From a virus: a stretch of DNA of 25,498 bases. The notes beneath the pieces are model-generated. The model did not search any database, was not told where the DNA came from, and saw only the letters and a program-made list of their open reading frames with translations. The DNA is taken from IMG/VR virus record IMGVR_UViG_3300007722_000101, positions 1-25,498 of that record. One strand, 5' to 3'. Both the position numbers and the translations under genes were made by a program. Shown here piece after piece: positions 1 to 7,695 of this stretch; within the stretch, counting starts at the first letter, position 1, and every line of letters begins with the position of its first letter.

Positions 1-7
1 CAAGAGC

Positions 8-38
8 AGCTAGTTACTCATTAATTGAATAACTAGCT
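8..38. repeat. Inverted repeat / hairpin upstream of the first gene
   Basis: AGCTAGTTA (8-16) and TAACTAGCT (30-38) are perfect inverted arms around a 13-nt AT-rich loop. Past a one-base bulge, three more pairs are possible (5-7 with 40-42). No T-tract follows on either strand, so it is not a convincing intrinsic terminator. It could be an operator or an RNA structure in the leader of the 136-576 gene. The rest of 1-135 holds no gene that I can support. Confidence 0.45.
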
Positions 39-135
39 TGCTTTAATTATGTTCTAGCCCTACTCTACAAAAAATCAGCTCAGCAACTAACGTGAACACG
101 CTACGCGCTAAAACAAGGGCTAAAAAGGGCTCACA

Positions 136-576
136 ATGGCAGGCGGACGAGTTAAACCAGAAAACAGAAAAAATGCATCTGGCAGACGCGCCACAGTCGA
201 CATAGACCCATTTTTGAAGATGGGAGAAGACCTCATCATCTGGTCTAAAGACCCTACTCCGGGCACTTATTTTAAAGATTTTGTGCTCGATTACGAGTAC
301 ACGAAGGGACAAATCGAACATGCGCTATCTGTGAGCGAAGAGTTCCGAAGCTTGTATGCTAGAGCAAGGGCACAATTCGCTCGTAGCTATCGTCAGAAGA
401 GCCATGAGAGCAATAATGGCATGTACGCACGCTTCATGCCGCTTATCGACGCTGAATATAAAGAATGGCGCAGAGAAGAGCTCAAACTCGAGGCACAAGC
501 GAATATCGACAACGTGTCGATTATGATGTTGATGCAAAACAAAAGCGGCTCAATCATCAAAGAAGAGCCGCATTGA
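136..576 (+). CDS. Small DNA-packaging-like protein, possible terminase small subunit
   Basis: A 146-aa, highly charged, mostly helical protein. The start is chosen because AAAAGGG lies just upstream of the ATG. The N-terminus (residues 1-20) is basic and polar. Residues 40-75 (YFKDFVLDYEYTKGQIEHAL followed by SEEFRSLYARAR) resemble the helical DNA-binding segment of small terminase subunits, in which an F-x-x-[DE] helix is followed by a 'Y/S-x-x-x-[IV]' helix. A long charged helix follows (95-125). Small terminases are usually 100-180 aa, so the length fits. The large terminase lies 14 kb away on the other strand and no other small-subunit candidate is visible, which supports the idea only weakly. 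It converges on the - strand virion operon with a 26-nt gap. An unrelated DNA-binding or regulatory protein remains possible. Confidence 0.45.
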   Translation: MAGGRVKPENRKNASGRRATVDIDPFLKMGEDLIIWSKDPTPGTYFKDFVLDYEYTKGQIEHALSVSEEFRSLYARARAQFARSYRQKSHESNNGMYARFMPLIDAEYKEWRREELKLEAQANIDNVSIMMLMQNKSGSIIKEEPH

Positions 577-602
577 ACGCCTGAGTGCTGCCTCGAGTCA
601 CG

Positions 603-3371
603 CTATCTTAAAATCTGCGTTGCTGGAGCTGCTTGAGCATCTACTGCGCGCAGGACATGCGGTCCCATTTGTGTAAGCGCTCTATTAAGACGCGGGCCCG
701 TCGGGTTAATTAAAATAGCCTCTTCTAAGAATTTTAAGAATACCGGATCAGCTAACAGCCGAGCCGAAATTCGCATGCCAGCAACTAAACCGAAAGTTTG
801 CGCGAGCATAAAGGGGTTTCCCTGCAATGCTGCAATTGCTCCATTTATGCCATACGATATTATTGCTATATCTGCAACAGTAGCGCCCGATTTCGATGCG
901 TTGAAAAACATATCTGCGCTATCAGATAGTTTTGCAGAGAGGCCCTGAAGATTGCGTAAACGCGCATAAGCTTCTGGCCCCACCAGCTCTTTAACGACTG
1001 CTTGCGATTCTGCGCTTTTGAGCAAATTAGAGAATGTGCCGAGTTTCACTTGATCAGTCATGCTCGTTGTTAAGTTTTTTCGAATCATCTCGTCTAGTTT
1101 CAGTCGTGCTAGCTCATTAAAGAGCTTCTTGCCCTCTTCATCGATGCTCAACGAATGTCTTGTCTTTTTTATGCCTTGTTGAGTGTTCATGCGAGCCATA
1201 AGTTTTTCTGGGCTTTCATTTTTCAACATATCGTAGCTCTTGTTTTTAGCGTGAGCCACGCTCTCTTTAGCGTTTATGGGCCTCGAGACACTCGTCTGAG
1301 CTTGAGGAGCAAAGGGAAGGCTTTTCTGAGGTATCGGCTGAGCTCCAGGCCTGCTCTGCTCGTATTGATAGTCATGCGCGAACTGCTCATACGCTACGCT
1401 GTTCTGATTTCCGAGTACTTCTCCAAGCTCTCGAAGCTCTTGATCAGACATATTGCTTTTTGACAGTACTCTAGACGCATAGTCTCTCTTCCCCTTCTGC
1501 AGAAGCTGTATGCCCTGCTCCGACTGCCCTAAAACGCCTTCTAACGCCCGCTGGCGATCAGGATTTTGCAAATAATATGAATACGTCGATGCGACATCGT
1601 TGTTATTACGCTCGAATAGTTTGAGAGTGTGTTTGTTTTCAAAAGTTTGCTTATACGCTGAGTACTCAGCATTGAGAGCTAAGTATTCTACTCGAAGCTC
1701 GGGATTTTGCAATAGCGTGCGCTTTATAGCTGTGTCGACATCACCGACCAACGTTTTATAAGCAGATTTGAAGTTTGATCCGCCAAAATCAAAATCAGCT
1801 ATATCAGCTAGCGTTTGTTTTGTTTTAATCAAACTGCTCAAACTCACATCACTATAGCCGCTGCCGCTTGGCGATAGAACTTCGCTCAAATCCTGAGCAG
1901 CCTTCATCACTTGAGATTCTGCTGAAGACATCCCGGGCAGTAGCGTTCCCCCGTGACTATCTACGAACGCCCTTATCTGTCTCGCAAGCTCCACTTGAGG
2001 GCCTGAGGGAACAGAGCTAACTTTTTGATTCATCTCATTCCATCGATTAGTGAAACCATCTTTGATAGGCTTTCTGATGTCGTTTGCGACAGCTCTAAGC
2101 TCTTGTCCACCCTGTGCTGGTGTTATAGTCTCAACAGGAGATATAGCGTTGAGTAGAGTCTCACGATGCTGTGGGTGCTCAAAAACACCGACTCTTCCTC
2201 TTAGCGGGGGCGCCGTGGCCATTCCCTTTTCTAGATCTGCTGTTTTGAATGCAATGGGCTCAGTTTCTAGATAGCTTTTTACAGATTCAGACGCTTGATG
2301 AGCGTTCTCAAATTTAGCAGTCGATAGACTTTCTGCTATTTGTTCGTATTCTTTAATGATCTGACCACTCAGGTTTTGCCTGAATTTGTCTAATGCGTCT
2401 CCCGTTAATCCAGACTGCGATGCCTTCGCTTGAGCTAATTTAATGATTCTAGAGTCTGTTAGAGAGCCTGCATCGAGCTGAAGACCCGCTTCTCGCGCGC
2501 TTATGATAAGCTGTTTTTGCCATGCCGTATTTGAGTTATCGCGTGTTATGTAGTTGACAGCCCGAGCTAAGGACTGTTTTGGGTTTAAAAAAGCTTTAGT
2601 TACACCCGCTATTCCTCCAGGCACCATGTGACCCAGAATCGATGCTGCGATTATCCCTATGGGCCCATATCCCCCTCGCTCAGCCAGCTCCCAGCCAGCT
2701 GCTCCAGTTAGTGATCTGAGCTCCTTCATGCCTGGTTTTAACGCTTGAACTAGTTCTGATGGCTTCAGTCCTATGTTTTTCAGATCGACAGCAGTCTTAC
2801 CCCACTTTGAGGGCGTTTTATTACCTCCTAAAAAAAAGGCAGCTTTTTCAAGGTACCCCTCTGGTTTCAGATCAAGACCCGTGCCTTTTTCAATGAGCCC
2901 AATGGTGCTGTAGTCTTCAGATTGAGCGTAGGGCTCTGTTTTAGAATAGCTAGACTCTCGGGCTGGCTGTGCAATCACATCTGAGAATTCGTTAAACTGA
3001 GCCTCTTCAGATTCTGTTAGTCCAACGCTTTTCTTTTTTTCTGCTAACCACTCCAAATCTTCCATTATTCCTTGACGCGCTCGCATATATTGTCCGCCTG
3101 GGACTCTTGATGCTAGTTGCACAGCGTCGTGAGCCATCACAATAGGTATAGATGTTAAAGATCCAAGAGCTGCTTGTGTGGCGATTCTGCCAGTTTTAGC
3201 AGCAAAAGACCGCTCTTTTGGAGCTGTAAAATGCGATACAATCTCGTCAGGAGTATAGCCACTATCAATTGCCTGCTTCAACTTCTCATCTGTCGATGAT
3301 AGATGTTTCACAATCTCGTCAGCAGTATAGCCAGCATCAATTGCTTGTTTGAATTTGTCTGCGTTTGTCAT
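603..3371 (-). CDS. Large internal virion / DNA-ejection-like protein (922 aa)
   Basis: The largest protein of the - strand block and its last gene. The ATG directly abuts the preceding stop (TAGATG) and GGGGA sits 5 nt upstream. Residues 5-26 and 29-50 form a tandem repeat of the type KFKQAIDAGYTADEIVKHL, a short helical motif seen at the N-terminus of other phage internal proteins. Hydrophobic segments occur near 60-80, 235-260 (GPIGIIAASILGHMVPGGIA) and again in the last 110 residues (IAIISYGINGAIAALQ, then FGLVAGMRISARLL). The middle is long, helical and Gln/Glu/Lys-rich. It is last in a series of 197, 250 and 922 aa proteins after the tail nozzle, the usual place of ejection proteins (P22 gp7/gp20/gp16; T7 gp14/gp15/gp16). 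I see no clear lysozyme or transglycosylase motif. Its role in forming a trans-envelope DNA channel is inferred from position and composition. Confidence 0.65.
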   Translation of the reverse strand: MTNADKFKQAIDAGYTADEIVKHLSSTDEKLKQAIDSGYTPDEIVSHFTAPKERSFAAKTGRIATQAALGSLTSIPIVMAHDAVQLASRVPGGQYMRARQGIMEDLEWLAEKKKSVGLTESEEAQFNEFSDVIAQPARESSYSKTEPYAQSEDYSTIGLIEKGTGLDLKPEGYLEKAAFFLGGNKTPSKWGKTAVDLKNIGLKPSELVQALKPGMKELRSLTGAAGWELAERGGYGPIGIIAASILGHMVPGGIAGVTKAFLNPKQSLARAVNYITRDNSNTAWQKQLIISAREAGLQLDAGSLTDSRIIKLAQAKASQSGLTGDALDKFRQNLSGQIIKEYEQIAESLSTAKFENAHQASESVKSYLETEPIAFKTADLEKGMATAPPLRGRVGVFEHPQHRETLLNAISPVETITPAQGGQELRAVANDIRKPIKDGFTNRWNEMNQKVSSVPSGPQVELARQIRAFVDSHGGTLLPGMSSAESQVMKAAQDLSEVLSPSGSGYSDVSLSSLIKTKQTLADIADFDFGGSNFKSAYKTLVGDVDTAIKRTLLQNPELRVEYLALNAEYSAYKQTFENKHTLKLFERNNNDVASTYSYYLQNPDRQRALEGVLGQSEQGIQLLQKGKRDYASRVLSKSNMSDQELRELGEVLGNQNSVAYEQFAHDYQYEQSRPGAQPIPQKSLPFAPQAQTSVSRPINAKESVAHAKNKSYDMLKNESPEKLMARMNTQQGIKKTRHSLSIDEEGKKLFNELARLKLDEMIRKNLTTSMTDQVKLGTFSNLLKSAESQAVVKELVGPEAYARLRNLQGLSAKLSDSADMFFNASKSGATVADIAIISYGINGAIAALQGNPFMLAQTFGLVAGMRISARLLADPVFLKFLEEAILINPTGPRLNRALTQMGPHVLRAVDAQAAPATQILR
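3222..3359 (-). repeat. Two-copy helical repeat at the N-terminus of the 922-aa protein
   Basis: Residues 5-26 and 29-50 share the pattern K-[FL]-K-Q-A-I-D-[AS]-G-Y-T-[AP]-D-E-I-V-[KS]-H. The matching DNA copies are also strongly alike, for example ATCTCGTCAG-[GC]-AGTATAGCCA on the + strand. This indicates a fairly recent internal duplication. Confidence 0.75.
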
Positions 3372-4124
3372 CTATTCCCCAAATATCTCTGCGAGTGGTT
3401 TGCGCTCTGCTTTGGGTTCACTTTTATCTGGTGATACAGTTCCGCCATAAGCTATTACGTTTTGCGTAATAATCTCTTTCATGCCCTCTAGAATGCCCTC
3501 TCTTCTAGCATCTGATATAGATGGGTCATAAAGATCTCCCGCTAAAATTTCGAATTCTTTTTTGTTACGTATAATAATGGGACTAGAAAAAGAGATTAAA
3601 GATTTTCCCAATCTCTCATAATGTCCAGCATCTTTTGCAGATTCACCACCAAAAAGTGAAGAAATTGCTGATCCTCGACCTAAATTTCCTCTTTTGCCTA
3701 TCTCTTGCATATGCTGAATAGTTTGTAGTGCATTCATTCCAAGCTGTTGCTTCTCTGCCATTTCAAATTGTTTTGGTAGTAGATTACTTTGAGCCGCAAA
3801 TTGAGACTTTTGCAGATCTTTAGAGAGGGCTTGCTCTTTTAAATAGGCCACACCTGGAGCCATGCCCATAAATTGCTGTAGGGCATCTGGTCTAACGTTA
3901 TTCTGATTAGCTGCTCGTAGCACACGCTCAATGCCGGAGTCTGGGCCGTCCATCGGCCCGTAGCCAGCTTCACCCCTATTGGGCTGCTGAGATAAAGCCT
4001 GTCCGAGTATCGATTGAGTGTTCTGCTGACGTGCGTTAGCTTGTTTCTGTCCTAGAAACTGTCCCAGCAGCTGTCCTATACCGCCCATATTGTAAGGGTC
4101 TTGATTGCCATAGGTCATAGACAT
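3372..4124 (-). CDS. Putative internal virion / DNA-ejection protein (250 aa)
   Basis: A 250-aa protein with a glycine/glutamine-rich N-terminus (GGIGQLLGQFLGQKQANARQ) and a helical Gln/Lys/Glu-rich middle. It has no enzyme motif. The start ATG overlaps the previous stop in TAATG, and a strong GGAGGG Shine-Dalgarno lies 8 nt upstream, so the start is well supported. The following 922-aa gene begins immediately after its stop. Composition (Gln, Gly, Ala, Met) and its place between two other internal-type proteins resemble the P22 gp7/gp20 class of ejection proteins. The C-terminal part (residues 185-215, EFEILAGDLYDPSISDARRE) looks like a compact helical domain. Function is inferred from context; I do not recognise a specific family. 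Confidence 0.6.
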   Translation of the reverse strand: MSMTYGNQDPYNMGGIGQLLGQFLGQKQANARQQNTQSILGQALSQQPNRGEAGYGPMDGPDSGIERVLRAANQNNVRPDALQQFMGMAPGVAYLKEQALSKDLQKSQFAAQSNLLPKQFEMAEKQQLGMNALQTIQHMQEIGKRGNLGRGSAISSLFGGESAKDAGHYERLGKSLISFSSPIIIRNKKEFEILAGDLYDPSISDARREGILEGMKEIITQNVIAYGGTVSPDKSEPKAERKPLAEIFGE

Positions 4125-4717
4125 TAGAAATACCCTCCGCCAAGCGCTGCGCCAGCACCCTGCACACCTGCATTAAGCAGCTGCTGCAAAAAGGTAGGCT
4201 GTGAGTTTTGAACCATGGGTTGATTAGACTGCTGCATAGCAGGTCCTAATAGTGAGAGTAGCTGTTGCAGAGGCATAGAGGCTAGACCAGCTGCTTGACC
4301 AGCTGCACCCAGCTGCTGCTGCTGCTGTCGTTGTAGAAAGTCTTGTCGCAGTGAGCCCATGTTAGTCGATAGATCAGTAGAAGCTTGTGCGAGGGCTTGG
4401 TTGAGAGCTGATGATCTGCCGGCTCCCACGTTTGCGTACTGCTGCTGTATCCCTGGAACGATCTGTCGATCAAATTGGCGCATAGTGGGATCGCCGATTG
4501 ATGTTTGAAACGACTGCTCTAAGTCACCAGCGCTCTGTGGTCTCAGCATGTTAGACAGAGCGCCAGTTGCTTGGTTGTAAAGCGGGTTGTTCTGAAGATT
4601 GGGATCGATTTGACCAAACCCCTGTCCTGCTGCCGACCCTATTTGATTTTGTAGATTACGCTGTGTGGGGTTCAGCAGATCTATGTTGCCTGTCTGTCGC
4701 GGTTTCGTCATGCCCAT
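4124..4717 (-). CDS. Putative internal virion / DNA-ejection protein (197 aa, Gln/Ala-rich)
   Basis: A 197-aa protein rich in Gln, Ala, Gly and Leu, with a polyglutamine run (QRQQQQQLGAAGQAAGLA, residues ~129-146) and a hydrophobic small-residue C-terminus (QGAGAALGGGYF). This bias is typical of small ejection or internal core proteins; T7 gp14 is almost the same length (196 aa) and P22 gp7 is similar in character. The ATG at 4717 is preceded by GGAG at good spacing. The start lies 62 nt inside the 3' end of the GNAT-like gene, an unusually long overlap. Its stop overlaps the next start by one base. The polyglutamine is encoded by a CTG-repeat tract on the + strand (about 4312-4326), a possible slippage site. 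Confidence 0.6.
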   Translation of the reverse strand: MGMTKPRQTGNIDLLNPTQRNLQNQIGSAAGQGFGQIDPNLQNNPLYNQATGALSNMLRPQSAGDLEQSFQTSIGDPTMRQFDRQIVPGIQQQYANVGAGRSSALNQALAQASTDLSTNMGSLRQDFLQRQQQQQLGAAGQAAGLASMPLQQLLSLLGPAMQQSNQPMVQNSQPTFLQQLLNAGVQGAGAALGGGYF

Positions 4718-5171
4718 GTGAATTCTCCATTAAATTATATTCCATTAACGTGTGAGCACAGCGCTTAAAGCCGTATTTTTCACCGTATCGCGGTCTAGTA
4801 GTAGTCCAGATCACTTTTTCTAACGATTCTTTATACATTATTTTTTTGATTTCGGGGATGATATCACTCATCGTGATGCCCTGATTCCAATATTTACTAT
4901 CAATAGAGACGTTGTTGAGCCAGAGGCAGTCGTTGAGGTCGTCTTTCTGCATCCAAATGAAACCTACGACTTCTTGTTCAGCGTCTACAGCTAGCAGTAA
5001 ATAAGTGTCTAGGTTCGCTGCTTTGCCATATTCAGTTTTTACATGAGCTGATTGATCTGCTGTTTTGTACCATTTCTCAGTAGTCCAAGTGCGCGCTTTA
5101 ATACGATCTACGTATTTCTTGGGGACTAAATAGGGGTCTGTAACTCGTTTGAACGTCAACTTCCTATCCAT
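4656..5171 (-). CDS. GNAT-fold acetyltransferase-like protein
   Basis: A 171-aa protein with the layout of GNAT N-acetyltransferases: beta4 (VVGFIWMQ, 68-75), beta5 (LWLNNVSID, 83-91), the acetyl-CoA loop and helix (KYWNQGITMSDIIPEIKK, 93-110), and the C-terminal strand pair (VIWTTTR, 120-126; YGEKYGFKR, 129-137; LMEYNL, 142-147). The canonical R/Q-x-x-G-x-G/A loop is degenerate (W-N-Q-G-I-T), so activity is doubtful. In T7 the gene just before the internal core proteins (gp13) is, to my recollection, also assigned a GNAT-like fold, and the order here is parallel; that comparison is inference. The ATG overlaps the previous gene by 16 nt and has GAGGG upstream. The last 20 or so residues (His/Glu/Thr-rich) overlap the start of the next gene and lie beyond the predicted fold. 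Confidence 0.65.
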   Translation of the reverse strand: MDRKLTFKRVTDPYLVPKKYVDRIKARTWTTEKWYKTADQSAHVKTEYGKAANLDTYLLLAVDAEQEVVGFIWMQKDDLNDCLWLNNVSIDSKYWNQGITMSDIIPEIKKIMYKESLEKVIWTTTRPRYGEKYGFKRCAHTLMEYNLMENSHGHDETATDRQHRSAEPHTA

Positions 5172-5572
5172 TGTACCCTCGCTCGATGTGTAGTTGCTGT
5201 TACAGATACTCGAATAGACTGATTAGCTAGCCAGTCGCAACTGTAATTTTCAGCTGCGTAGTCACCGGTTCCGCTCTGAGAGCTCTGTACAGCAACATCT
5301 CCATTAGCATTTGACGTAGATTTAACGCATGTGAATACAGCAGCTGGAGTGCCTTCGCTTTCACCGAAAACTATGAGCATCCCTGATCCCCTCTTGCCGA
5401 TGCCAGGGACTTCGTATGGAGTAGCTGCAATGTCATAGTGCTGATCAAGAGACTCAGCTGATGAGTTAAAGACATCTTGAATCGAGTCTATGATGTCGTT
5501 GAGTCTAGAAATCAGCACTTCAGTGCTGAGGCCGATTGAGGGGAAGAGTTCATCAGTGGACATTTTAGGCAT
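5156..5572 (-). CDS. Small virion-associated protein of unknown function (138 aa)
   Basis: I do not recognise this family. The protein has a short helical N-terminal third (LINRLNDIIDSIQDV-like segment, about residues 22-40) followed by a beta-rich C-terminal half with alternating small and polar residues (GMLIVFGESEG, AAVFTCVKST, SIRVSVTAT). The start is uncertain. An ATG at 5572 sits inside the end of the nozzle gene (ATG-CC-TAA). The next ATG, at 5563, follows that stop by one base. A GTG at 5587 is also possible, but none has a strong Shine-Dalgarno, so reinitiation after the nozzle gene is likely. It sits between nozzle and GNAT genes, where small tail accessory proteins are common. Confidence 0.6.
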   Translation of the reverse strand: MPKMSTDELFPSIGLSTEVLISRLNDIIDSIQDVFNSSAESLDQHYDIAATPYEVPGIGKRGSGMLIVFGESEGTPAAVFTCVKSTSNANGDVAVQSSQSGTGDYAAENYSCDWLANQSIRVSVTATTHRARVQWIGS

Positions 5573-7694
5573 TGTACAACCGACCACCAGCAGCTTGAAA
5601 ATACGGAGTCACAGACTGAATCCTGAGGCCTCCAGCGTCCCCTTTAGTGTAGAGCCTGAATCTGTGAGAGTTGCCAATGCATCCGGCCCATATGCGTTTA
5701 GTTAGCACAGTGATGACGCTGGGATCGTTAGATTTAGGAATGCAGTTAACTGTACGAGTGACGTACGCATTGAGCGAGTGATTCGTGTAGAAATCGACGT
5801 AAAACAACATCTGCTGATCATACTCTAGTAGAATGTCTACATAGCCCAATCGGCACTTTTTACCTTGAGCAAAGAAAGGATTGAATTCTTTTGTAACGAT
5901 CTCGACTTCGATTTCTGTGCCGTTGTCAGTTGCGTCTTCATTAACGATCACTACTCGTCCATCGAATGTGCCGGCGACGAATATAGGCGAGCCTCTTTGC
6001 ATATCTCCAGATATCCAGGAATCATCTTCTGGGAATTCATCCCAAGCCCAGTCGTTTCCGTTGCGAGAGTTGTAAAAACCCCAGGTGGTGTCACTAGAGA
6101 CTGTTTCGAACGATTGCAATACGTTGAATGGCAGTGTGTAGTTTGAGTAATTGGTATCGTCTTCTCCGAATATTAGAGCCGAGCCTTTCGGATAGCCATT
6201 TTTCGGATATGTCCACCAGACTTGACGCAGGATGTCATCACGCTCGCAATAGACAGTGTAAAAGAACTCTTGATCGATGGCGTCATAGACAAAAGTGGGT
6301 ATTTTCTGATCAACACGAGCGACGTTAACGCCATCACACAGGAACACCCCTTCTTGACCGATGCCCATTATTGCGTTGTGAGTGTTTGCGAGCGATTTGC
6401 GAGATTGCACACCTCTGAACGAGTTGATGCGCTCCCAAATGAATGGCAGCGAGGGGCTAGCAGTTGCACGAATGCGCCACAGGGAGTCTATGAAGCTTAC
6501 GATAATCACATCTTTAAATGTGCACGACGAATAGAGCGTTTCACCGACTGAAGCATCTATAAAAAAGCCTTTGCCGGGTATGTCGTAGCGCCAGGCGTTG
6601 ACAGACAACACATCATTGAGCGCGCTTGCTGTGAGGCGCTGAGCTTGTAAACCGGGGCTTGAGCCAGACTGTGTGGGACTTAACAGTAGTAGCCGGTCTT
6701 TAAAACTGTGTATCTGAGAGCACGTAATAATGAGGTCTGTTGCGCCAGATCCGTACTTAGGTACGAGGAAGGATAACTTGTTGTCCGGTATGCTCCACTC
6801 ACCAATGTTGTCTATGTTGTTAGTGAAATAGACTTTATCGCCAAAAGTGTCGCCGAGGAAGAAATCGCCACCAGATCCAAAAAACAGTCGTGTGTTGCTT
6901 ACAGGAACTAGATTTGAAATGGTGTCATCGAAATACGCCATAAACCGTTCTGTGAAAACCAGAATCGACTGGCTGCCATCGGCTTTGAAAAACTTCAATA
7001 TACCCGTAATGATGTCATCGGCAACGAATGTCGAGATGATACCAAGGCCCGTGTAGTCATCAAAATCAACACCGTCTACTGGCTGACCGTCCTTGTAATA
7101 CAGTTCGAACGTGTTCAGGGTTTTGTTAGTTACAACGTAGCTCGTGCCGTTAATCGACATGCTGACAGCTCCCGTTATGTAGATCACTGCCCCATTGCTC
7201 AGGCCGTGATTTACAGTAGTCGTAACGACTACAGGATCTGTTTTAGTAGCTGATGCGATAGTCAAGCTGGGTGTGATCACTCCGGACGACACATACGACG
7301 AATAAGCAGTGGTGTTAACGGGACTGCCAAACAAGTCAAACAGCTCGAAATTGGTTGGTGTAGTATTCGTAACTACGTAGACGTTAGAGCCTGCAAAATT
7401 GACTTCTGTCATTCCCGATACGTCAGCGATTTGTATCAGTGTTCCGTTAACCGCGCCCGATGCCGTTACCACTCCGACACTTGCTCGTGTGATATCAGTT
7501 ATATTAATGAGTGCCGTAGTCACAATAGTCGGCAGCTGAAACAGAAGGGTGTAGCCCTGTCGTTTCTGCAACACTCCCCGACGTACATAGACGTTGTCGA
7601 GAGATTGATACGCATCGTCTGGAATGAACTGTGATGGCAGGCTCTGATCGACTCCACTAGTAAGCGGCGCTATAGCAAACGGTTGATAGCCCAC
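5565..7694 (-). CDS. Tail nozzle / stabilisation protein (709 aa) carrying two beta modules
   Basis: Residues 1-50 contain the opening typical of podovirus nozzle/stabilisation proteins (SLDNVYVRRGVLQKRQGY), in which the protein lists its chain with 'N-x-x-x-R-x-G-x-L-x-x-R-x-G-Y'. Residues 63-140 and 143-220 are two tandem copies of a beta module (see the module entries). The rest is beta-rich with propeller-like strands (SILVFTERFMAYFDD, FGDKVYFTNN, RDDILRQVWWTYP). It fits the P22 gp10 / T7 gp12 class, which closes the tail tube. The start is GTG at 7694, not ATG. It is well supported by AAGGGG 8 nt upstream and by coupling to the preceding stop (TAAaGTG). P22 gp10 is 472 aa, so the inserted modules explain part of the extra length. 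Confidence 0.7.
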   Translation of the reverse strand: MGYQPFAIAPLTSGVDQSLPSQFIPDDAYQSLDNVYVRRGVLQKRQGYTLLFQLPTIVTTALINITDITRASVGVVTASGAVNGTLIQIADVSGMTEVNFAGSNVYVVTNTTPTNFELFDLFGSPVNTTAYSSYVSSGVITPSLTIASATKTDPVVVTTTVNHGLSNGAVIYITGAVSMSINGTSYVVTNKTLNTFELYYKDGQPVDGVDFDDYTGLGIISTFVADDIITGILKFFKADGSQSILVFTERFMAYFDDTISNLVPVSNTRLFFGSGGDFFLGDTFGDKVYFTNNIDNIGEWSIPDNKLSFLVPKYGSGATDLIITCSQIHSFKDRLLLLSPTQSGSSPGLQAQRLTASALNDVLSVNAWRYDIPGKGFFIDASVGETLYSSCTFKDVIIVSFIDSLWRIRATASPSLPFIWERINSFRGVQSRKSLANTHNAIMGIGQEGVFLCDGVNVARVDQKIPTFVYDAIDQEFFYTVYCERDDILRQVWWTYPKNGYPKGSALIFGEDDTNYSNYTLPFNVLQSFETVSSDTTWGFYNSRNGNDWAWDEFPEDDSWISGDMQRGSPIFVAGTFDGRVVIVNEDATDNGTEIEVEIVTKEFNPFFAQGKKCRLGYVDILLEYDQQMLFYVDFYTNHSLNAYVTRTVNCIPKSNDPSVITVLTKRIWAGCIGNSHRFRLYTKGDAGGLRIQSVTPYFQAAGGRLYNA
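7035..7508 (-). repeat. Two tandem E1_FCCH-like beta modules in the nozzle protein
   Basis: The two copies (residues ~63-140 and ~143-220) share a run of features: a V-V-T/A-x stretch, a G-x-x-I-x-I-x-x-V-S/A-x-M segment, the motif Y-V-V-T-N-x-T-x-x-x-F-E-L, and a closing Y-x-x-Y-x-[ST]-x-G. The pattern matches the small beta domain that Pfam calls E1_FCCH, often found in phage proteins. The family name is from memory of the motif, not from a search. Confidence 0.6.
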
Positions 7695-7695
7695 T

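Noticed and set aside
1155-1463. Open frame on the + strand (102 aa) within the 922-aa gene
   Set aside because: It lies antisense to a well-supported gene, has no ribosome site, and its Phe/Leu/Ser-rich translation looks like a shadow frame.
5865-6551. Several + strand frames inside the nozzle gene
   Set aside because: They overlap each other and the strongly supported nozzle frame. None has a ribosome site or a sensible domain.
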